DNA from: Clostridium mobile
GTDB lineage: Bacteria > Bacillota > Clostridia > Clostridiales > Clostridiaceae
Assembly (NCBI RefSeq): GCF_018918285.1
Contig: NZ_JAHLQF010000003.1
Location: 372,001 to 436,000 of the forward strand
Direction: 5' to 3'
DNA: 64,000 bases
The notes beneath the pieces were generated by a model. The model searched no databases and was not told the origin of the DNA. It saw only the letters and a list, made by a program, of their open reading frames with translations. Shown here piece after piece: positions 1-9,055 of the stretch (its first letter is position 1; every line of letters begins with the position of its first letter). The position numbers were made by a program, and so were the translations under genes.

Positions 1-366
1 AAGATAGGTAAATTTATCGATATTTTCTGTTCTGCTGCAAACTTCATTGAAACTTTCCATAATGTGGGTAAACTTAGTCATGGAAACACGTAACTTATCT
101 GAAATTTTAATATTTGCAGGTGTGAATTTTTTTAAAGCTTCTATTTCGTTTAGTATGGATTTGGAGTGTTTAAGAAAATACTCCCCGGCAGAGTTCAGAT
201 TTACTCCTCTGTTAGTTCGATTAAATAGTTCAAATCCGATAGCCTTTTCCAAGTCTTTGATTATATTGCTTAAATGAGGCTGTGATATGTATAATTTCTG
301 TGCGGCTTTGTTAATGGATCCACATTCCGCAACTGTTACAAAACCTTCAAGTTGATTAACATTCAA
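1..366 (-). CDS. LysR-family transcriptional regulator, N-terminal part (runs off the window)
   Basis: Translation of the minus strand from a TTG at 366 gives 122 residues of a typical LysR DNA-binding half: MNVNQLEGFVTVAECGSI, then KAAQKLYISQPHLSNIIKDL as the helix-turn-helix, then the conserved LFNRTNRG and LNSAGEYFL segments. A good ribosome site (AAAGGGG) lies 8-9 bases upstream of the TTG, and no ATG fits the family N-terminus. The ligand-binding C-terminal half is outside the window. The gene is divergent from glutaminase, and LysR proteins commonly control the divergent neighbour, so control of glsA and the symporter is a reasonable inference. No ligand can be read from this fragment. 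Confidence 0.9.
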   Translation of the reverse strand, partial: MNVNQLEGFVTVAECGSINKAAQKLYISQPHLSNIIKDLEKAIGFELFNRTNRGVNLNSAGEYFLKHSKSILNEIEALKKFTPANIKISDKLRVSMTKFTHIMESFNEVCSRTENIDKFTYL

Positions 367-454
367 ATTATTACAACCCCTTTCTGATCTTGGTAATGGT
401 AAAAATATGTAAATTATAAAGAATTATATTAGAGTTTATCATATTATAAAAAAT

Positions 455-484
455 ATAGCTATAACTTTTTCAAATAATAGCTAT
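455..484. promoter_or_regulatory. Paired ATAGCTAT palindromes, candidate LysR operator
   Basis: Two identical 8-bp palindromes, ATAGCTAT, at 455-462 and 477-484 are 22 bp apart, about two helical turns, so they face the same side of the DNA. They sit in the 206-bp divergent region between the LysR gene and glsA. LysR tetramers usually bind two dyads on one helical face. The pairing with this regulator is inferred. Confidence 0.45.
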
Positions 485-572
485 ATCTTTTAGATATTAC
501 CAGATATTAACCAAGTGGGTTAATATAATATATAATAAGGAAATTAAATATATTAGGAAGTAGGTTCATAAA

Positions 573-1520
573 ATGGAAATCAAAAATATTGCCGAAGTAT
601 TAAATTATGCATTGGAATATGGTCGTAAGCATATAAATAAAGGAAATGTTGCAACGTATATTCCTGAATTAGCGAAAGTGGACAAGAATTTGCTTGGAGT
701 TAGCATAGTGACGATAGATGGCAGGAGATACCATGCAGGAGATTGGCAGCAGGAATTCTCTATTCAAAGCATCTCGAAAACGATTTCTCTAATCTTTGCT
801 CTAGAGCATTTTGGATCAGAATATGTGTTTAGTAAAGTAGGTATGGAATCTTCAGGGGATCCATTTAACTCCCTGGATAAACTTGAAACAAAGAATAAAT
901 ATCCATCAAATCCTTTTATTAATGCTGGTGCCATCGCTGTAGCTGGATTGATTGCTGATAAATATGAATTTGAGGATTATCTGGCATTGGTACGTAGTCT
1001 TTGTGGAAGAGATTCAATTGAAATAGATGAAAACATATACATGTCAGAAAATGAGACAGGCATGTTGAATCGCTCTATGGCATATCTGATGAAGAATAGC
1101 GGGGTTCTTGACACGGATGTGGAAGAGACGTTGAAATTTTATTTCAGAATGTGTTCAGTCAAGATAAATACTAATGACTTGGCCAACTATGCATCAATCC
1201 TAGCAAACGATGGAGTGGAAGTTAAATCTGGAATTCGATTGATCGATAAATATACTATAAAAATAGTCAAGTCTCTTATGGTGACCTGTGGAATGTATGA
1301 TGGGTCAGGAGAATTCGCCATTAGGGCAGGGATGCCTGCAAAGAGTGGCGTAGGCGGAGGTATCGTAGCTTCTGCTGAAAATAAAATGGGAATCGGAATT
1401 TTCGGACCTGCGATTGACGCTCAGGGAAACAGTATAGGAGGTTATCATATCCTTGAATACCTATCAAATGAGTTAGGGTTACATTGTTTTAGTAGAGAAT
1501 TAAGCAATGTCGTGTATTAA
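573..1520 (+). CDS. glsA: Glutaminase A (L-glutamine amidohydrolase)
   Basis: Hydrolyses L-glutamine to glutamate and ammonia in the cytoplasm. At 315 aa it has the usual length of the serine-dependent, beta-lactamase-fold glutaminases. The catalytic Ser-x-x-Lys is visible as S66-I-S-K69 (FSIQSISKTISL), followed by the conserved NPFINAGAI segment near residues 112-120 and the SGVGGGI strand near residue 267. The ATG is preceded by TTAGGAAG. No terminator separates it from the amino-acid symporter 113 bp downstream, so the two genes probably form a glutamine uptake and deamidation unit, as glsA-glnT do in Bacillus. The divergent LysR gene is the likely regulator (inference). Confidence 0.95.
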   Translation: MEIKNIAEVLNYALEYGRKHINKGNVATYIPELAKVDKNLLGVSIVTIDGRRYHAGDWQQEFSIQSISKTISLIFALEHFGSEYVFSKVGMESSGDPFNSLDKLETKNKYPSNPFINAGAIAVAGLIADKYEFEDYLALVRSLCGRDSIEIDENIYMSENETGMLNRSMAYLMKNSGVLDTDVEETLKFYFRMCSVKINTNDLANYASILANDGVEVKSGIRLIDKYTIKIVKSLMVTCGMYDGSGEFAIRAGMPAKSGVGGGIVASAENKMGIGIFGPAIDAQGNSIGGYHILEYLSNELGLHCFSRELSNVVY

Positions 1521-1583
1521 CTAAATAATTTTTGTTTCAATGTTATGGAAAGAAGGTGATCTATGTAGAACTAATTAAACAGC

Positions 1584-1612
1584 GGTTACAAAATAAGTAA
1601 CGAAGATGTTAC
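1584..1612 (+). promoter_or_regulatory. Alternating GTTAC/GTAAC arms between glsA and the symporter gene
   Basis: Three short arms occur in a row: GTTAC (1585-1589), GTAAC (1597-1601), GTTAC (1608-1612). The middle one can pair with either neighbour, giving two mutually exclusive 5-bp hairpins just upstream of the symporter ribosome site at 1621-1629. The stems are short. A few bases upstream, AGAAGGTGAT precedes an ATG followed at once by TAG at 1563-1568. Function unknown. Confidence 0.25.
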
Positions 1613-1633
1613 GAAATTTTAAGGAGGGGTCTT

Positions 1634-3037
1634 ATGTACGCAAAATTTATTGGCAGTTTAAGTGGTTTTCTTTATACGTATATTTTACCAATACTATTAA
1701 TTGGCGGTGGACTGTATTTTTCATTTAAAACTAAATTTGTTCAACTTCGTTTGTTAAAGGAATCTATAAAAATTGTAAATGAACCTGCAGAAAATGAAAA
1801 AGCCATGTCCTCATTCCAGGCTTTGATGGTTTCTACAGCTTCCAGAGTTGGAACTGGAAATATTATTGGTGTATCTACAGCAATTTGTATAGGTGGAGCT
1901 GGATCAGTATTTTGGATGTGGATTGTAGCTTTTCTAGGTGCATCATCTGCTTTCGTTGAAAGTACTCTTGCACAAATTTACAAGAAACGTGACAAGGACG
2001 GTGGTTCCTATGGTGGACCAGCACATTATATTGAAAATGGATTGAAGAATAAGACTTTAGGTATGATTTTTGCAATAATTTTAATTCTAACATATATGGT
2101 TGGCTTCAACATGCTAGCAGCATATAATATTAATTCTGCATTTGCAACATATAGTTTTTATAATCCAAAATCAACTCCAATGATTGTAGGAGTAGTTTTA
2201 GCAGCGTTGACTGGAGTTAGTATTTTTGGTGGTGGAAAGAAATTAAGTGAGATTGCTTCACTACTTGTTCCAATAATGTCAGTAATGTATATTATCATAG
2301 CATTTATCATAATATTTAAAAATATAGGTATTGTTCCAGCAATGTTTGCTGATATATTCTCACAAGCATTTGACTTCAAGGCTATATTTGGTGGTTTCGC
2401 TGGATCAGCTATAATGATGGGATTAAAAAGAGGATTATATTCCAATGAAGCGGGTATTGGTTCTGCACCAAATGCTGCAGCTGCAGCTGATGTATCCCAT
2501 CCAGCAAAACAGGGATTGGTTCAGATGATGTCAGTATATCTAGATACATGGGTAATTTGTACAGCAACTGCAATAATGCTTTTAGCTTCAGGAATTTCTC
2601 CAGATCCAGAACTTGCTGGTGCAGCATACAATGTAGCTGCATTGACCAATAACTTCGGAGCGTTCGGACAGCATTTCTTCACATTTGCATTATTCCTATT
2701 TGGATTTACAACTTTAATTGGAAATTATTTCTACTCGGAAGCTAACTTGAAATATATATTTGGTGAAAAAACAAGCAAAACCACTTTGAATGTTTTCCGT
2801 ACTATAGCAGTAGTTGTTATATTATTTGGTACAGGAATGGAATTCGGTGTTGCATGGGATACAGCGGATGTGCTTATGGCAGCGATGGCATTAATTAACA
2901 TTCCAGCAATATTCATATTGAAAAATCCAGTAATTGCTTGTATGAACGACTATGTTGATCAGAGAAAGAATGGAAAGAATCCAGTGTTCAAAGCTTCTTC
3001 CATAAGCTTGAAAGATAAGACAGATTTCTGGAACTAG
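1634..3037 (+). CDS. AGCS-family sodium:amino acid symporter (probably glutamine or alanine)
   Basis: Integral membrane symporter that imports a neutral amino acid with sodium. The 467-residue length and about ten hydrophobic segments match the alanine/glycine:cation symporter family. Family signatures seen include the STASRVGTGNIIGV segment near residue 67, the GGPAHYIENGL segment after the KKRDKDGGSYGG loop, and the very conserved GLKRGLYSNEAGIGSAPNAAA near residue 265. The start has a strong AAGGAGGGG site. Its position behind glutaminase suggests glutamine as substrate, as for Bacillus GlnT; alanine or glycine cannot be excluded from sequence alone. Confidence 0.93.
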   Translation: MYAKFIGSLSGFLYTYILPILLIGGGLYFSFKTKFVQLRLLKESIKIVNEPAENEKAMSSFQALMVSTASRVGTGNIIGVSTAICIGGAGSVFWMWIVAFLGASSAFVESTLAQIYKKRDKDGGSYGGPAHYIENGLKNKTLGMIFAIILILTYMVGFNMLAAYNINSAFATYSFYNPKSTPMIVGVVLAALTGVSIFGGGKKLSEIASLLVPIMSVMYIIIAFIIIFKNIGIVPAMFADIFSQAFDFKAIFGGFAGSAIMMGLKRGLYSNEAGIGSAPNAAAAADVSHPAKQGLVQMMSVYLDTWVICTATAIMLLASGISPDPELAGAAYNVAALTNNFGAFGQHFFTFALFLFGFTTLIGNYFYSEANLKYIFGEKTSKTTLNVFRTIAVVVILFGTGMEFGVAWDTADVLMAAMALINIPAIFILKNPVIACMNDYVDQRKNGKNPVFKASSISLKDKTDFWN

Positions 3038-3078
3038 TCACTCAAGCAAATAAAAAATTAGATACTTGAATAAGGATA

Positions 3079-3121
3079 AAACCTGATAAAGGCCTAAGTA
3101 AGCTTTTATCAGGTTTATTTT
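3079..3121 (+). terminator. Rho-independent terminator of the glsA-symporter unit
   Basis: A 12-bp perfect stem, AAACCTGATAAA (3079-3090) with TTTATCAGGTTT (3105-3116), is followed by ATTTTAT. It lies between convergent genes. The rightward U-run is short, so it may be moderate in strength. Confidence 0.7.
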
Positions 3122-3127
3122 ATGATA

Positions 3128-3700
3128 TTAAATAGTAGAACCTGTAGTCTTTTTCGATGTGTCATATCCTAATTCATAGTATTGATTATTGTTGAATTCA
3201 AAGGTTTTAATTACCTCAAGTCCAAGTTTCTTAGTATGTGCATTATAAGAACGTGGATTGATTTTATTAATAAAAGTAATTAAGATAGGGTATCTTTTAT
3301 TCATTTGAATTCTTGAGAATTCAAAAAGATTTAAAAGTACTTCTGAACCGCGATAGTCCTTGTGAATGCAAACTGGTCCATATTGATAAGAATTTTCTGT
3401 AGAAAGAATTTGACCTAGATACTTTGTATTTGGTAGGTCCTTTATCATATGTTGAAACAGAGGCCACGCCGACCAATATTTCCAAGATGCAGCCATAGCA
3501 TAAGCCACAACTTTGTCACCATCACAGGCTATAGCAAGTCCATTTTCCTTTTGGATTAATTCCTTAAATTGCTCTTCTGTAAATAAAGTTGTAACAAATC
3601 CATTAGCTTTATCCTCTTCGCTTATAGTTGACACATGATACTTTTGTTGTAATTCTGAAATAGCAGGAATATCTTCTAATGTAGCATTTCTATATTTCAT
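3128..3700 (-). CDS. GNAT-family acetyltransferase
   Basis: A 190-aa single-domain GCN5-related N-acetyltransferase with unknown substrate. The N-terminus MKYRNATLEDIPAISELQQ is the usual beta1-alpha1 of the fold. The central GLAIACDGDKVVAYAMA strand pair and the later YGPVCIHKDYRGSEVLLNLF segment hold the acetyl-CoA binding strand and the R-G-x pyrophosphate loop. The C-terminal NPRSYNAHTKKLGLEVIKTF is the common N-x-x-a-h-x-x-x-x-G-F/L motif. GGAAGGGG precedes the ATG. It is convergent with the symporter gene and divergent from the next gene; context gives no substrate. Confidence 0.85.
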   Translation of the reverse strand: MKYRNATLEDIPAISELQQKYHVSTISEEDKANGFVTTLFTEEQFKELIQKENGLAIACDGDKVVAYAMAASWKYWSAWPLFQHMIKDLPNTKYLGQILSTENSYQYGPVCIHKDYRGSEVLLNLFEFSRIQMNKRYPILITFINKINPRSYNAHTKKLGLEVIKTFEFNNNQYYELGYDTSKKTTGSTI

Positions 3701-3972
3701 TAAAATCTGCCCCTTCCAAATAAATGGTTAAATATCTATTTATTTCCGATTAATTTATATTGTAGTTGATTGTTAGTCTTATGTCTATGGTAATTTTCTT
3801 TATAGCAGGAATTTGCATGGGTGCCTTAGTGCTCATGACCTAATATTAATGCTGATTTATTTAGGAAATACTTTAAATCAGTATACAAAGGGAACTTTTA
3901 ATATTTTCAATATGGACAAACTTGCCACTAAGTAGTAATATTTTCTATATACTACATATTATTGGGGGAGAC

Positions 3973-4590
3973 ATGAGTAACAAAAGCAAAGTAATTATAT
4001 CACTATTAATTTTAACATTAGCAATTGGACTGGGCATATTTATAGGCGTTCTTGCATCGAACCATACAAGTAATAAGACTAATTATGAACTCACTCAGAC
4101 TACAGAAACTCAAAAACAAGAAGATACATCTGATAAACAAAGTACAGTATCTAACGAACAGGATTTAACTTATACAGATAATGAAACAGATGGCATAATT
4201 CAAGCAGACTATTATGATCCTGAATCAGTATTTATGTGTTATACAAAAGAACGATTTACAATAGATTATAATACCATAGATGAGCATTTTAATGTCTATT
4301 ACAATTATTTAATTGATTATGCTCTTGATAAGGTGGAAAGAGATAAATCTGATTATATTTATAAAATTAAAGCTAAAAAAGAAATAACTACAGTGTCTGA
4401 AATTGAAATAACTGAAAGAAAATTAAACCTAACTACTAATATAGAAGGAACCCTTAGAGAAGCAGCTATATATAGAGCTATAGTTAGGGTCAATACTAAT
4501 GGCGAGGATAGAACAATTTTAGTTAAAGCCATTATGTATAGCTTCGAAGGTGTTTGGTATATAGCCTCCTATTATGAAGAAGAGATCTAG
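3973..4590 (+). CDS. Membrane-anchored protein of unknown function
   Basis: The likely start is the ATG at 3973 (MSNKSKVIIS), because GGGGGAG lies 3-9 bases before it; an upstream ATG in frame has no ribosome site. The 205-aa product has one N-terminal hydrophobic segment (about residues 7-27, VIISLLILTLAIGLGIFIGVL), then a Ser/Thr/Gln/Asp-rich linker, then a soluble domain of about 130 residues with mixed strands ending FEGVWYIASYYEEEI. There is no lipobox Cys, so it is probably anchored with the C-terminal domain outside the cell. The domain resembles small NTF2-like or SH3-like extracellular folds only in its strand pattern; I do not recognise a family. Confidence 0.75.
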   Translation: MSNKSKVIISLLILTLAIGLGIFIGVLASNHTSNKTNYELTQTTETQKQEDTSDKQSTVSNEQDLTYTDNETDGIIQADYYDPESVFMCYTKERFTIDYNTIDEHFNVYYNYLIDYALDKVERDKSDYIYKIKAKKEITTVSEIEITERKLNLTTNIEGTLREAAIYRAIVRVNTNGEDRTILVKAIMYSFEGVWYIASYYEEEI

Positions 4591-4592
4591 AA

Positions 4593-4724
4593 CAAAAAAG
4601 CCTTCTATCACCTGAGTACTTAGCTAAGCTAATGAAACAGTTTAAAATTCCATCACAGGAAGCTTTAAGAGAATTATATAAAATAGTTGAAAATGAAGTG
4701 GTTGAAGTAGTAAGTTATAGATAA
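4593..4724 (+). pseudogene. Possible relic of a C-terminal coding region
   Basis: Immediately after the previous stop, in another frame, an open stretch ends at TAA 4722-4724 and reads as a plausible amphipathic tail (KSLLSPEYLAKLMKQFKIPS, then a run rich in Leu, Glu and Val). An internal ATG at 4632 would give only 30 residues and has no ribosome site. It could be a decayed gene end or chance. The rest of 4591-4961 holds a terminator-like hairpin and the pgi promoter region, and I see no other gene in it. Confidence 0.2.
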
Positions 4725-4840
4725 GTTTTTGATTAATATGCAACTATGGAAGAAGGATTGTATTATTGAAAGTTATCTATTTTTATTAAGTTAACTTCGT
4801 TTTTACTAGTGAATAATTGGGTGGGAATAAAATATAGAAA

Positions 4841-4882
4841 AAGAGCAGATTTTAATATAAGAGTAAAGTCTGCTCTTCTTTA
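4841..4882 (+). terminator. Hairpin terminator upstream of pgi
   Basis: AAGAGCAGA (4841-4849) pairs with TCTGCTCTT (4869-4877) and the stem extends by three A-T pairs after one bulged C. It is followed by CTTTAT. It may end transcription from the anchored-protein gene. Confidence 0.55.
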
Positions 4883-4961
4883 TATGCTTGATTAATTTAC
4901 TCTAATTGGATATATTGCTATAATAAAGATTATAAGACAATGATTGTGGGAGGAGTTATAT

Positions 4962-6308
4962 ATGAATAAAATTACTTTAGATTTAAACTATGCAAAGCCT
5001 TATTTAAAGGATGAAGAAGTAACGTACTTTCAACCATATATTAATGAGGCTCATAAAATGTTACACGAAGGTACAGGGACGGGGAATGATTATATAGGAT
5101 GGATAGACTTACCTATTAACTATGATAAAGAAGAATTTAATAGAATTAAGGAAGCGGCAGAAAAAATAAAGAAAAATTCTGAAGTATTAATAGTTATAGG
5201 CATAGGGGGCTCATATTTAGGGGCTAGGGCCGCTATTGAAATGTTAAGTAATACTTTTTATAATAACCTACCAGGGAATAAGAGGGAAACTCCAGCTATA
5301 TTTTATATTGGAAATAATATAAGTTCTACATACACTTATGATTTAATTAATTTGATTAAGGATAGGGATTTCTCTGTAAATGTCATATCAAAGTCAGGCA
5401 CTACTACAGAACCTGCTATAGCTTTTAGATTGTTAAAAGATCTAATAGAAAAGAAGTATGGTAAAGAAGAAAGTAAAAATAGAATATTCGTAACTACAGA
5501 TAAGGAAAAGGGAGCATTAAAATCCTTAGCAGATAAAGAGGGCTACCAAACTTTTGTTATACCTGATAATGTAGGAGGAAGATATTCAGTACTTACGGCA
5601 GTGGGATTACTACCTATAGCTGTTTCAGGTGTAGACATTGATCAGATGATGAAAGGTGCTAGTGATGCTAGAGAAGATTTCATGGAAAGAGATTTGTATA
5701 AAAATCCATGCTATAGATATGCAGCAGCTAGAAATGCTTTATACAGAAAAGGAAAGACTGTAGAAATAATAGCTAATTTTGAACCATGTTTACACTACTT
5801 TGGAGAGTGGTGGAAACAGCTGTATGGAGAAAGTGAAGGTAAGGATGGAAAGGGTATATTCCCAGCAGCAGTGGATTTTTCAACGGACCTACACTCTATG
5901 GGACAATATATTCAAGATGGACTAAGGATATTATTTGAAACATTTATAAATGTTGAAAAACCAAGGCAAGAAATAATAATTAAAGAAGATAAAGAAAATT
6001 TAGATGGGTTGAATTTCTTATCAGATAAGAGTATGGATTTTGTTAATAAGCAAGCATTAAGAGGAACGATGTTAGCTCATAATGATGGAGGAGTACCGGC
6101 TATGATAGTTAACATACCAGAGTTAACTCCATATTATTTCGGATATGCTGTATACTTCTTTGAAAAAGCTTGCGGAATAAGTGGGTATCTTATGGGAGTG
6201 AACCCATTCGATCAACCAGGAGTAGAAGATTATAAAAATAATATGTTTGCTCTATTGGGTAAACCAGGATTTGAAGATTTAAAGAAAGAATTAGAGAGTA
6301 GAGCATAG
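4962..6308 (+). CDS. pgi: Glucose-6-phosphate isomerase
   Basis: Interconverts glucose 6-phosphate and fructose 6-phosphate in glycolysis. The start is the ATG at 4962 ([15 protein letters not shown]), which has GGGAGGAG at the right distance; an in-frame ATG 18 bases earlier overlaps that site. The 448-aa length is that of the short Firmicute enzyme. Visible motifs are [18 protein letters not shown], the phosphate-binding [30 protein letters not shown], the ESEGKDGKG loop with the catalytic Glu, and AHNDGGVPA with the catalytic His. The DUF188 gene starts 12 bases after its stop and is probably cotranscribed. Confidence 0.97.
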   Translation: MNKITLDLNYAKPYLKDEEVTYFQPYINEAHKMLHEGTGTGNDYIGWIDLPINYDKEEFNRIKEAAEKIKKNSEVLIVIGIGGSYLGARAAIEMLSNTFYNNLPGNKRETPAIFYIGNNISSTYTYDLINLIKDRDFSVNVISKSGTTTEPAIAFRLLKDLIEKKYGKEESKNRIFVTTDKEKGALKSLADKEGYQTFVIPDNVGGRYSVLTAVGLLPIAVSGVDIDQMMKGASDAREDFMERDLYKNPCYRYAAARNALYRKGKTVEIIANFEPCLHYFGEWWKQLYGESEGKDGKGIFPAAVDFSTDLHSMGQYIQDGLRILFETFINVEKPRQEIIIKEDKENLDGLNFLSDKSMDFVNKQALRGTMLAHNDGGVPAMIVNIPELTPYYFGYAVYFFEKACGISGYLMGVNPFDQPGVEDYKNNMFALLGKPGFEDLKKELESRA

Positions 6309-6320
6309 AGAGGAAAAAGA

Positions 6321-6755
6321 GTGAGAATAATAGTAGATGCGGACGCTTGTCCGGGAAAAGATATCATTGAAAAAGCTGGAAAAGAAAACAATATTCCAGT
6401 TATAATGTATTGCGATATTAATCATATAATAAATAGTGATTATAGCGAGATTAAATACATGGATTGTGGATTTCAAAGCGTAGATATGGCTATTGTAAAT
6501 GCTGTGAAAGAAAGGGATATAGTCGTTTCTCAAGACTTTGGCGTTGCAGCTATGTGTCTTGGGAAAAAGGCTTACCCAATTAGTCCTAAGGGATATATCT
6601 ATAGTGATAAAAATATAGATAGATTATTATTTGAAAGGCATTTAGGAGCAAAGGTAAGGAGAGGCGGCGGCAAAACTTCTAACCCTAAGAAGAGGAATAA
6701 AGAAGATGATGAAAGGCTTTATAATAATTTAATATACTTAATAGAAAAACTGTGA
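6321..6755 (+). CDS. YaiI/YqxD family protein (DUF188), NYN/PIN-like fold
   Basis: A 144-aa conserved protein of unknown role. The start is a GTG with GAGAGGA before it. It shows the family pattern: MRIIVDADACPGKD at the N-terminus (Asp residues of a PIN/NYN-like nuclease site), VDMAIVNAVKERDIVVSQDFGVA in the middle, and the C-terminal GAKVRRGGGKTSNPKKR basic segment that is nearly invariant in DUF188. The Asp arrangement suggests a metal-dependent nuclease, but no activity is established. It follows pgi by 12 bases. Confidence 0.9.
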   Translation: MRIIVDADACPGKDIIEKAGKENNIPVIMYCDINHIINSDYSEIKYMDCGFQSVDMAIVNAVKERDIVVSQDFGVAAMCLGKKAYPISPKGYIYSDKNIDRLLFERHLGAKVRRGGGKTSNPKKRNKEDDERLYNNLIYLIEKL

Positions 6756-6775
6756 CGCAATTTTACAGATTGAAG

Positions 6776-6841
6776 AGTTAAAGATTAAGGATGAAGAGTG
6801 ATGAATGTAATTTTTTTAATCTTCACTTTTCAATCTTAACT
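6776..6841. repeat. Imperfect inverted repeat rich in GAAGAGTGA
   Basis: AGTTAAAGATT with later GAAGAGTGA (6776-6801) is matched by TCACTTTTCAATCTTAACT (6823-6841), apart from a six-base insertion and two single differences. The loop contains a T7 run. It may serve as terminator of the DUF188 gene, or be a remnant of the short GAAGAGTGA-type palindromes scattered in clostridial genomes. Confidence 0.4.
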
Positions 6842-6953
6842 TTTAGCCAAATAAAAATTACATAATAATTTTTATCCTCCAAAGTCCTATTACAAATATA
6901 TGGATACATAGTATAATATAGTCTAGGGATATTTTTATGAGGAGTGGATTCAT

Positions 6954-8957
6954 ATGGATGATATAAATATTATATTTAATTTAAATAGTCCTCAAGAAAA
7001 GGGTACGGATATAAATATAAAGGTTGAAAATAAAAGCGGTGAGGAGTTATTATATAAATTTTTTATTGGTTCTAATGGGGTTTGGGATATTATACAAGAT
7101 TTTAACGAATTGAATTGGGTGAATTGGACTCCAGAAGAAGACGGCAAATACACTATAATGGTACAGGCAAAGAAAAAGGATAGCAGTAAGTTATTTGATT
7201 ACGTTTTAAGAAACGACTATATAATTGGGAAGTCAGAAGAAGCTTTAATATCCTCTTTAAATATTGATAAGAAGGTAGTAAAAGTAGGTGACAAAATTAC
7301 TGCTACAGTTGTATCTAATAAAGCTCCTATAATGTACAGATATTGGATCAGGGAAGAATATAGTTGGAATTTAATAAAGGATTATTCTACTGAAAATGTA
7401 ATAGTATTTACAGCAAAAACTCCAGGTAAAAATGAAATATTAGTAGAATGTAAAGATATTAATTCAAAAAATAGTTATGATGATTTTGATAAAATAGACT
7501 TCGAGATATTACCATTGGAAAAGGTAGAAATAAAGAATTTCAAGTGTTTAACAAAGGAACTATTTGTAGATAGTGAATTAATATTTCAAGTTGATGTAAA
7601 CTCTTCAGATAATAGGACAACCCTTTATAAATTTGTAAAAATAAATCCTGATTGTTCAAATGCTTGCATACAAGACTACTCCAATAGAAGAATGGTGAAT
7701 TTTACTGAAAAAGAAAATGGAGATTATAAATTATTATGTTATGCTAAGGACATGTACTCTCAGAAAGAATACGATGATGTTGCAGCAATAAATTATAAAA
7801 TAAAAAAGTATAAAAACATAGAGATTAAGAGCTTTACTACAGATAAAATCTCTCCTCAAATTTGTGAAACAGAAATTCTTTTGAAAGCTGTTGTTTTAGG
7901 GGGTAGAGATTTACTTTATAGATATATAATTGATGGAAACTATGGTGAAGATTCTGGATATATAAGAGGAGACAGTTATACCTGGATTCCTAAAATGTCA
8001 GGAAATTATAAAATAGCATTGTGGGTTAAGGATAATTCCTTTTACGGAAATTATGAATGTATGGAAGAAATTACTTTTGTCATTGACGAAAAGAGTAGAG
8101 ATTCTGTTGCCATTGAAGAGGTTGTATTAGATAAGGGGAATAATATTATTGTAGGAGAAAGTATTGTAGCCAAAGCAATGGCTACTGGAAGCATGAATTT
8201 AAGATATAGTTTCATTATAAAAAAAGATAATGTAGTTAAATCTGTAATAGATTATGGAAATACAAATTGGGCAAGGTTTACTGCTACAGAGGAAGGAAAG
8301 TATGAATTAGAAATAAGGGTTAAAGATAAATATTCTACAAGAGAGTATGATAGCCATGAGATTGTATACATAAATGCCTATGAATATCTCCCTTCTACTA
8401 TTGAATATGTTTTATATGCATCTAAAGATTATTTCTTATGTGGCGATAAAATAACTATGGATGTAGTAACTACTAATGGAAAAGATACATTAGTAAAATA
8501 CGTGTTAAAAATTAATAGTCATAAGGTTGAAGAAAGTGACTATACTTTCAGCAAGAGATATAGCTTTATTCCAAAGCGTAGCGGAGTATATCTTTTACAC
8601 ATTTATACTAGAAATATAAAAAGTAAGGAATTGTTTGATAGTAAAAGGGACATAAAAATAGAAGTTAAAGATGCATTAATGATTACTGATACAAAGATTA
8701 AGTGCGACAAAAGAGAGATTACACTTAATGAACCTGTTATCTTTTCTGTGGATCATAATGGAGGTAAGGATGTATTATATGAATTTTATATGATGGATGA
8801 CAGAGATTGGATTAAAGTTCAAAGTTATAGTAAGAAGAAGGACTATAGTTTTATACCATTTTCAACAGGAAACTTTAAAATATTAGCTTTATGCAAAAGT
8901 AGTTATAGCAAAAACTCTTATGAGGATTACGATGTTTTCGAGTTTGAAATAAAATAG
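6954..8957 (+). CDS. Triple-tyrosine (Y_Y_Y) repeat protein, seven tandem domains
   Basis: 667 aa with no signal peptide and no membrane segment, built of seven tandem beta-sandwich-like repeats of about 92-98 residues (starting near 1, 93, 187, 285, 379, 477 and 572). Each repeat has a [LM]-x-Y-[KR]-[FY] strand after a Gly/Asn turn, a central aromatic, an [FW]-x-x-x-x-x-G-x-[YFN] strand, and a final K-x-x-x-S-x-x-x-[YF]-[DE] strand, the pattern of Y_Y_Y domains normally found next to two-component sensor propellers. GAGGAG precedes the ATG at good spacing. A lytic transglycosylase gene follows by 98 bp, so binding of a peptidoglycan or peptide ligand is a guess. How it would leave the cell without a signal sequence is unclear. 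Confidence 0.85.
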   Translation: MDDINIIFNLNSPQEKGTDINIKVENKSGEELLYKFFIGSNGVWDIIQDFNELNWVNWTPEEDGKYTIMVQAKKKDSSKLFDYVLRNDYIIGKSEEALISSLNIDKKVVKVGDKITATVVSNKAPIMYRYWIREEYSWNLIKDYSTENVIVFTAKTPGKNEILVECKDINSKNSYDDFDKIDFEILPLEKVEIKNFKCLTKELFVDSELIFQVDVNSSDNRTTLYKFVKINPDCSNACIQDYSNRRMVNFTEKENGDYKLLCYAKDMYSQKEYDDVAAINYKIKKYKNIEIKSFTTDKISPQICETEILLKAVVLGGRDLLYRYIIDGNYGEDSGYIRGDSYTWIPKMSGNYKIALWVKDNSFYGNYECMEEITFVIDEKSRDSVAIEEVVLDKGNNIIVGESIVAKAMATGSMNLRYSFIIKKDNVVKSVIDYGNTNWARFTATEEGKYELEIRVKDKYSTREYDSHEIVYINAYEYLPSTIEYVLYASKDYFLCGDKITMDVVTTNGKDTLVKYVLKINSHKVEESDYTFSKRYSFIPKRSGVYLLHIYTRNIKSKELFDSKRDIKIEVKDALMITDTKIKCDKREITLNEPVIFSVDHNGGKDVLYEFYMMDDRDWIKVQSYSKKKDYSFIPFSTGNFKILALCKSSYSKNSYEDYDVFEFEIK

Positions 8958-9031
8958 TTAGATTAGATGATAGATAGTAAATAGCAGATGCTAGATAGTA
9001 GATAATAGTAGATGTGAGATAGGTGGAGCTT
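8958..9031. repeat. Low-complexity TAGATA-type tract
   Basis: The spacer between the Y_Y_Y gene and the transglycosylase gene is a degenerate run of TAGATAG/TAGATGA units, purine-rich on the + strand, with no open reading frame. It looks like decayed simple-sequence repeat. Confidence 0.6.
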
Positions 9032-9055
9032 TAAAGGAAAGGATAGGTGATAGTA

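Noticed and set aside
47-277. Open frame on the + strand at the left edge
   Set aside because: It is antisense to the clearly conserved LysR winged-helix region and has no ribosome site.
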